Shown one piece after another: positions 61,135-64,000 of a DNA stretch of 64,000 nt (positions are counted from its first letter, which is position 1; each line of letters starts with the position of its first letter). The notes beneath the pieces are model-generated. The model was given only the letters and a program-made list of their open reading frames with translations, was not told the origin of the DNA and ran no database searches. Made by a program: the position numbers and the translations under genes. Source of the DNA: Salinisphaera japonica YTM-1 (GTDB lineage Bacteria > Pseudomonadota > Gammaproteobacteria > Nevskiales > Salinisphaeraceae); the NCBI RefSeq assembly GCF_003788585.1, contig NZ_AYKG01000067.1, forward strand, positions 1 through 64,000. The letters run 5' to 3'.

Positions 61135-62493
61135 TCAGGCCGGCGCAGCCGGGGCCCGGCGCGGGTAGCGAACAATCTGCCCGCCTCGGGCCGGGGCGAA
61201 GGCCACGCCGCGGGAATACGAGCCTTCACCTTTCTCCGTTGTGGGTTCCAGCCGATGCTCGGCCAGAAGCGTTTTCAAGACCACCTGTAGCTCCATGTGT
61301 GCGAACGCAGCCCCGATACAGCGACGCACGCCGCCGCCAAACGGAATCAGCTGATACGGGTCGGGCCGCACGCCAACGAAACGATCCGGGTTGAAGCGCA
61401 TCGGCTCGGGAAACAGCTCGGCGTCGGTCTGCACGAGATCGATCGCGATCATGATGTGCATGCCCTTGGGCGCCCGCCAGGACCCAACGGTGTAGGAATC
61501 GGCCAGCACCTTGCGAAATGTGAACGCGATGACCGGGCGCGTGCGCTGGACCTCGTTGATGAAGGCATCCAGTAGATCGGTCTCGCCGGCGTCCAGGCTG
61601 GCCACCAGGCGATCCATGAATTCAGGGTGCCGTCGCAGGCGCTCGACCGCCCAGGCCAGCGTGGTGGCCGTGGTTTCGTGGCCGGCGGTGAGCAGGGTGA
61701 CCAGCTCGTCGGCGATCTCACGATCGCTCATCGGTGCGCCGTCGTCGTAGCGTGCGCCCAGCAGCATGGACAGGATATCGCTGCGGTGCTCGTAGGCCCC
61801 GTCGGCACGGGCATTCTCGATCAGCCGGTTGACGATGGCATCGTACTCGGCGCGCATGCGATTGAAGCGGCCCCAGGGCGCATAGCCGAACAGGTCGAAC
61901 CGCGGGATCGGCGTAGCCGCCAGGATCGAGCCCAGGTTGACCAACCGCGGTAGCAACTCGCGCAGGGCATCCAGATCCCGGCCCTCGGCACCGAATACGG
62001 TGCGCAGGATGATCCGCAGCGTGATGTCGTTCATGGCCGGCAGACTGGCCACGGATTCGCCCTCGGGCCAGTGGGCCATCCCGGCCCGGGCTTCCTTGGC
62101 CATTAGTTCGCGATATTCGGCCAGACGGTTCCCATGAAAAGCCGGCGTCAGCAGCTTGCGCTGTGCGCGATGCGGATCGCCCGAAAGCGCGAACAACGAG
62201 CCACGGCCCATCACCCGGCCGAGATTGGGCTCCATGTTGCCAAGCGCTGCCGGATCGGCCTTGAACAGGGTTCGGATCTTGTCCGGATCACTGATCACCA
62301 GTGTCTTGCCAAACAAAGGCAGTTTGAGCGTGAAATCACGCCCGTACTGGCGACGCCGATCGGCCAGCGACAGCGAGCGGCTTCGATCCATGGCCCCGAT
62401 CAGCATGCGCAACAGAAACGGCGCCCAGGGGCCGCTGGGCAGCATGGCCGAATGGCCGGGCATATGTTGGGTATCGGTCTGGGGTTGTGTCAC
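61135..62493 (-). CDS. Cytochrome P450
   Basis: This 452-residue monooxygenase shows the I-helix oxygen-binding motif TAGHETTATTLAW (about residue 255), ExxR in FINEVQRTRPVI (about 310) and the heme loop PFGGGVRRCIGAAFAHMELQ with the Cys ligand (about 400). It resembles the CYP102/CYP110 type of fatty-acid or hydrocarbon hydroxylases; the substrate is unknown. GTG 62493 was chosen because GGAGG lies 7 bases before it; ATG 62541 would be less well supported. No redox partner is adjacent. Confidence 0.92.
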   Translation of the reverse strand: MTQPQTDTQHMPGHSAMLPSGPWAPFLLRMLIGAMDRSRSLSLADRRRQYGRDFTLKLPLFGKTLVISDPDKIRTLFKADPAALGNMEPNLGRVMGRGSLFALSGDPHRAQRKLLTPAFHGNRLAEYRELMAKEARAGMAHWPEGESVASLPAMNDITLRIILRTVFGAEGRDLDALRELLPRLVNLGSILAATPIPRFDLFGYAPWGRFNRMRAEYDAIVNRLIENARADGAYEHRSDILSMLLGARYDDGAPMSDREIADELVTLLTAGHETTATTLAWAVERLRRHPEFMDRLVASLDAGETDLLDAFINEVQRTRPVIAFTFRKVLADSYTVGSWRAPKGMHIMIAIDLVQTDAELFPEPMRFNPDRFVGVRPDPYQLIPFGGGVRRCIGAAFAHMELQVVLKTLLAEHRLEPTTEKGEGSYSRGVAFAPARGGQIVRYPRRAPAAPA

Positions 62494-62656
62494 GGCGTGT
62501 CCTCCAAGCGTTCGATTCGACGCTACGCCGCCCGCTGACACAAATCAATCATTGGTTGATGTAAAGGTAACAGTGGCCACGCCGAACACCGGCGTTGAGC
62601 CATCACGCCGCCGCGCGTAATCTCGCGGCCCTTGTTCTCATTTTCCAAGCATTGTC

Positions 62657-63349
62657 GTGGCATTGAACGACACACAACGAGCGGCATTTCGGGCGCTGGC
62701 TGGCGATATCGACGGTATCGATACCTCGGTCTATGCGCGCTTCGCGGCCGATCCGGCCGAGCCCGTGATCGGCCTGGGCCGGGCTGATGCGCGTATCGGC
62801 TTCTTTGGCCGTGACCCGGGCCGCGACGAAGTGCGCTACGGCGAGCCGTTCATCGGCGCGGGCGGGCAGTTGGTACGCAAGACGCTCTATCGCACGCTAT
62901 ACGGGGGCGAGTTGCCGGATTTCGAAACCTCGCGATCCATCGGCGGCGATTTCTTCTGGGTCAACACGGTGCCCTACAAGCCGGCCGGCAACAAAGCCTG
63001 GTCGATGAAGATCAAGCGGCGGTTTCATCCGTTGATGCGCGCCCTGCTCATCGATGCCTGGCAGGGGCGCGATCTGATCACACTGGGCCGCGAGGCGTTT
63101 CTGTGGTTCGGTATCGACCGCCCCAAGGCCGAGCGCGACGCCATCGAGGCGTTCTGGCAAAGCGAGACCCGATTCTCTGATGCCCTCACGGTCTGGCTGG
63201 CCGACGACGACGGGCGCGACGTGGCTTTTCGTCTGCACCCGTTACCCCACCCGTCGCCGCTGAATGCGACCTGGTACAAGCGTTTTCCTGACTTGCTGGC
63301 CGCTCGGCTGGCCGCACTCGACGTGCGGCTGGGTCATCTGACGGTTTAG
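62657..63349 (+). CDS. Uracil-DNA glycosylase superfamily protein
   Basis: This 230-residue protein fits the family 4/5 UDG pattern: FFGRDPGRDEVRYGEPFIG (about residues 49-67, like GExPGxxE-PFVG) and HPLPHPSPLN near the end (about 195-204). It should remove damaged bases from DNA, or be a relative with another role. The FeS Cys of family 4 are not evident. It starts with GTG 62657. It converges on the HAD gene with a four-base overlap. Confidence 0.7.
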   Translation: MALNDTQRAAFRALAGDIDGIDTSVYARFAADPAEPVIGLGRADARIGFFGRDPGRDEVRYGEPFIGAGGQLVRKTLYRTLYGGELPDFETSRSIGGDFFWVNTVPYKPAGNKAWSMKIKRRFHPLMRALLIDAWQGRDLITLGREAFLWFGIDRPKAERDAIEAFWQSETRFSDALTVWLADDDGRDVAFRLHPLPHPSPLNATWYKRFPDLLAARLAALDVRLGHLTV

Positions 63350-64000
63350 CCGGGCACGGCATGCCGGCGGACGTGCAGCGCGCCGTGGGCGTCCTGTTCG
63401 GCCGAAAGATGGGTGTAGTCCGTGATCTGTTCGTAATCCGCGGCTGCGGCTAGCGGCGCCGGATGGCCGGCGGTGACGACCAACAGGCTCGCGCCGCTAG
63501 CCTCGGCGGCGACGATACCGGCCTCGGCGTCTTCAAAGATCAAGCAGGACTCGACCGGCACCCCGAGTGCGGCCGCACCTTTATGAAACGGCTCGGGCGA
63601 GGGCTTGCCTTCGGCAACATCATCACCGGCGATCAGCGTGGCCGGCATGGGCAGACCGGCCGCGGCGATCCGGGCCTGGGCCAGGCGGCGCGGGGCCGAT
63701 GTCACGATCGCCCAGCGATCAGCCGGCAGGCTGGCCAGAAACGCCGGCGCGCCGGCGATCGGTTCGATACCGGCGACATCGTGAATCTCGGCCTCCATGA
63801 TCGCCGCGGCTTCGGCCTCGATATCGATTCCGGTCACGCCGGAATCGCGCACCGTGTCGATCCCGCGCTTGCCGTGAATCGTGGGCAGAAACTCGGCCGG
63901 ATCGAGCCCGTGCGCCAATGCCCAGCGATGCCAGACGCGCTCGGCGGCCGCGATCGAGGTCAACACCGTGCCGTCCATATCGAACAGAAAGACACCGTGG
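63346..64000 (-). CDS. HAD-family phosphatase (beta-phosphoglucomutase-like), cut by window end
   Basis: The visible part encodes over 215 residues. Motif I reads FLFDMDGTVL, and its first Asp lies just before the Met at 63978, so that Met is not the start: the gene runs past the window end. Motif II is in AIVTSAPRRL, then AEGKPSPEPFHKGA (Lys, motif III) and CLIFEDAEAGIVAAEASGA (motif IV). It resembles GPP/beta-PGM-type sugar-phosphate phosphatases. The 5' end is missing. Confidence 0.85.
   Translation of the reverse strand, partial: HGVFLFDMDGTVLTSIAAAERVWHRWALAHGLDPAEFLPTIHGKRGIDTVRDSGVTGIDIEAEAAAIMEAEIHDVAGIEPIAGAPAFLASLPADRWAIVTSAPRRLAQARIAAAGLPMPATLIAGDDVAEGKPSPEPFHKGAAALGVPVESCLIFEDAEAGIVAAEASGASLLVVTAGHPAPLAAAADYEQITDYTHLSAEQDAHGALHVRRHAVPG

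Noticed and set aside
1-64000. CRISPR arrays, rRNA and tRNA genes
   Set aside because: No regularly spaced repeats, no rRNA-like stretches and no tRNA cloverleaf with CCA-type end were noticed by eye; a tRNA scan was not possible.

Overview
The window comes from the chromosome of a high-GC aerobic gammaproteobacterium. GC content, codon use and gene mix (CusA/CzcA efflux, BCCT osmolyte carrier, aerobic cobalamin genes in a Pseudomonas-like set) would fit a halophile such as Salinisphaera, but that genus assignment is inference. No rRNA, tRNA or CRISPR array was recognised.

Layout. 1-2.2 kb: DEAD-box RNA helicase and a small unknown gene. 2.5-9.7 kb (minus): heavy-metal module czcI-like, czcC, czcB, czcA and a CDF exporter. 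9.9-10.7 kb: a divergent ureohydrolase-family protein. 10.78 to about 28.8 kb: an integrated mobile element with visibly lower GC. It opens with four coupled genes that match the intA-tfp-intB-srap block of strand-biased circularizing integrative elements (SEs). It carries small unknown genes, an XRE regulator, a Gabija-type OLD nuclease/UvrD helicase pair, a serine recombinase, and a complete type II CBASS operon (CapW, Cap5, CD-NTase, Cap2, Cap3). TGTTGCG/CGCAACA motifs cluster at both ends.

28.8-33.5 kb: TetR regulator, SMR pump, and a divergent coupled set of SBF-like transporter, MFS pump and glutathione transferase; then a nucleoside deaminase. 33.5-53.1 kb: a large cobalamin locus. A cobalamin riboswitch at about 43 kb precedes a minus-strand operon for cobalt uptake (cbtB, cbtA), corrin-ring metal insertion (ChlI/D fusion, CobN, CobW) and CobB, with two tiny membrane-protein genes inserted between cobW and cobN. 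On the other side are cobE, cobA and cbiD (plus), then cobM, cobL, cobK, cobJ, cobI, cobH and cobG, and finally bluB. Together these cover uroporphyrinogen III to Co-cobyrinate diamide plus lower-ligand synthesis. CbiD takes the place of CobF.

53-64 kb: a YbaY-MliC lipoprotein, a Tag-like glycosylase relative, a BCCT transporter, RecQ, a hemolysin-III-like protein, a SOUL heme-binding lipoprotein, a P450, a uracil-DNA-glycosylase-like protein and a HAD phosphatase cut by the window edge.

Two signals stand out. One is the SE-type element acting as a carrier of Gabija plus CBASS. The other is a pair of 272-bp intergenic elements (54576-54847 and 59904-60175) with the same nested-hairpin design. 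Their paired arms differ between copies but stay complementary within each copy.
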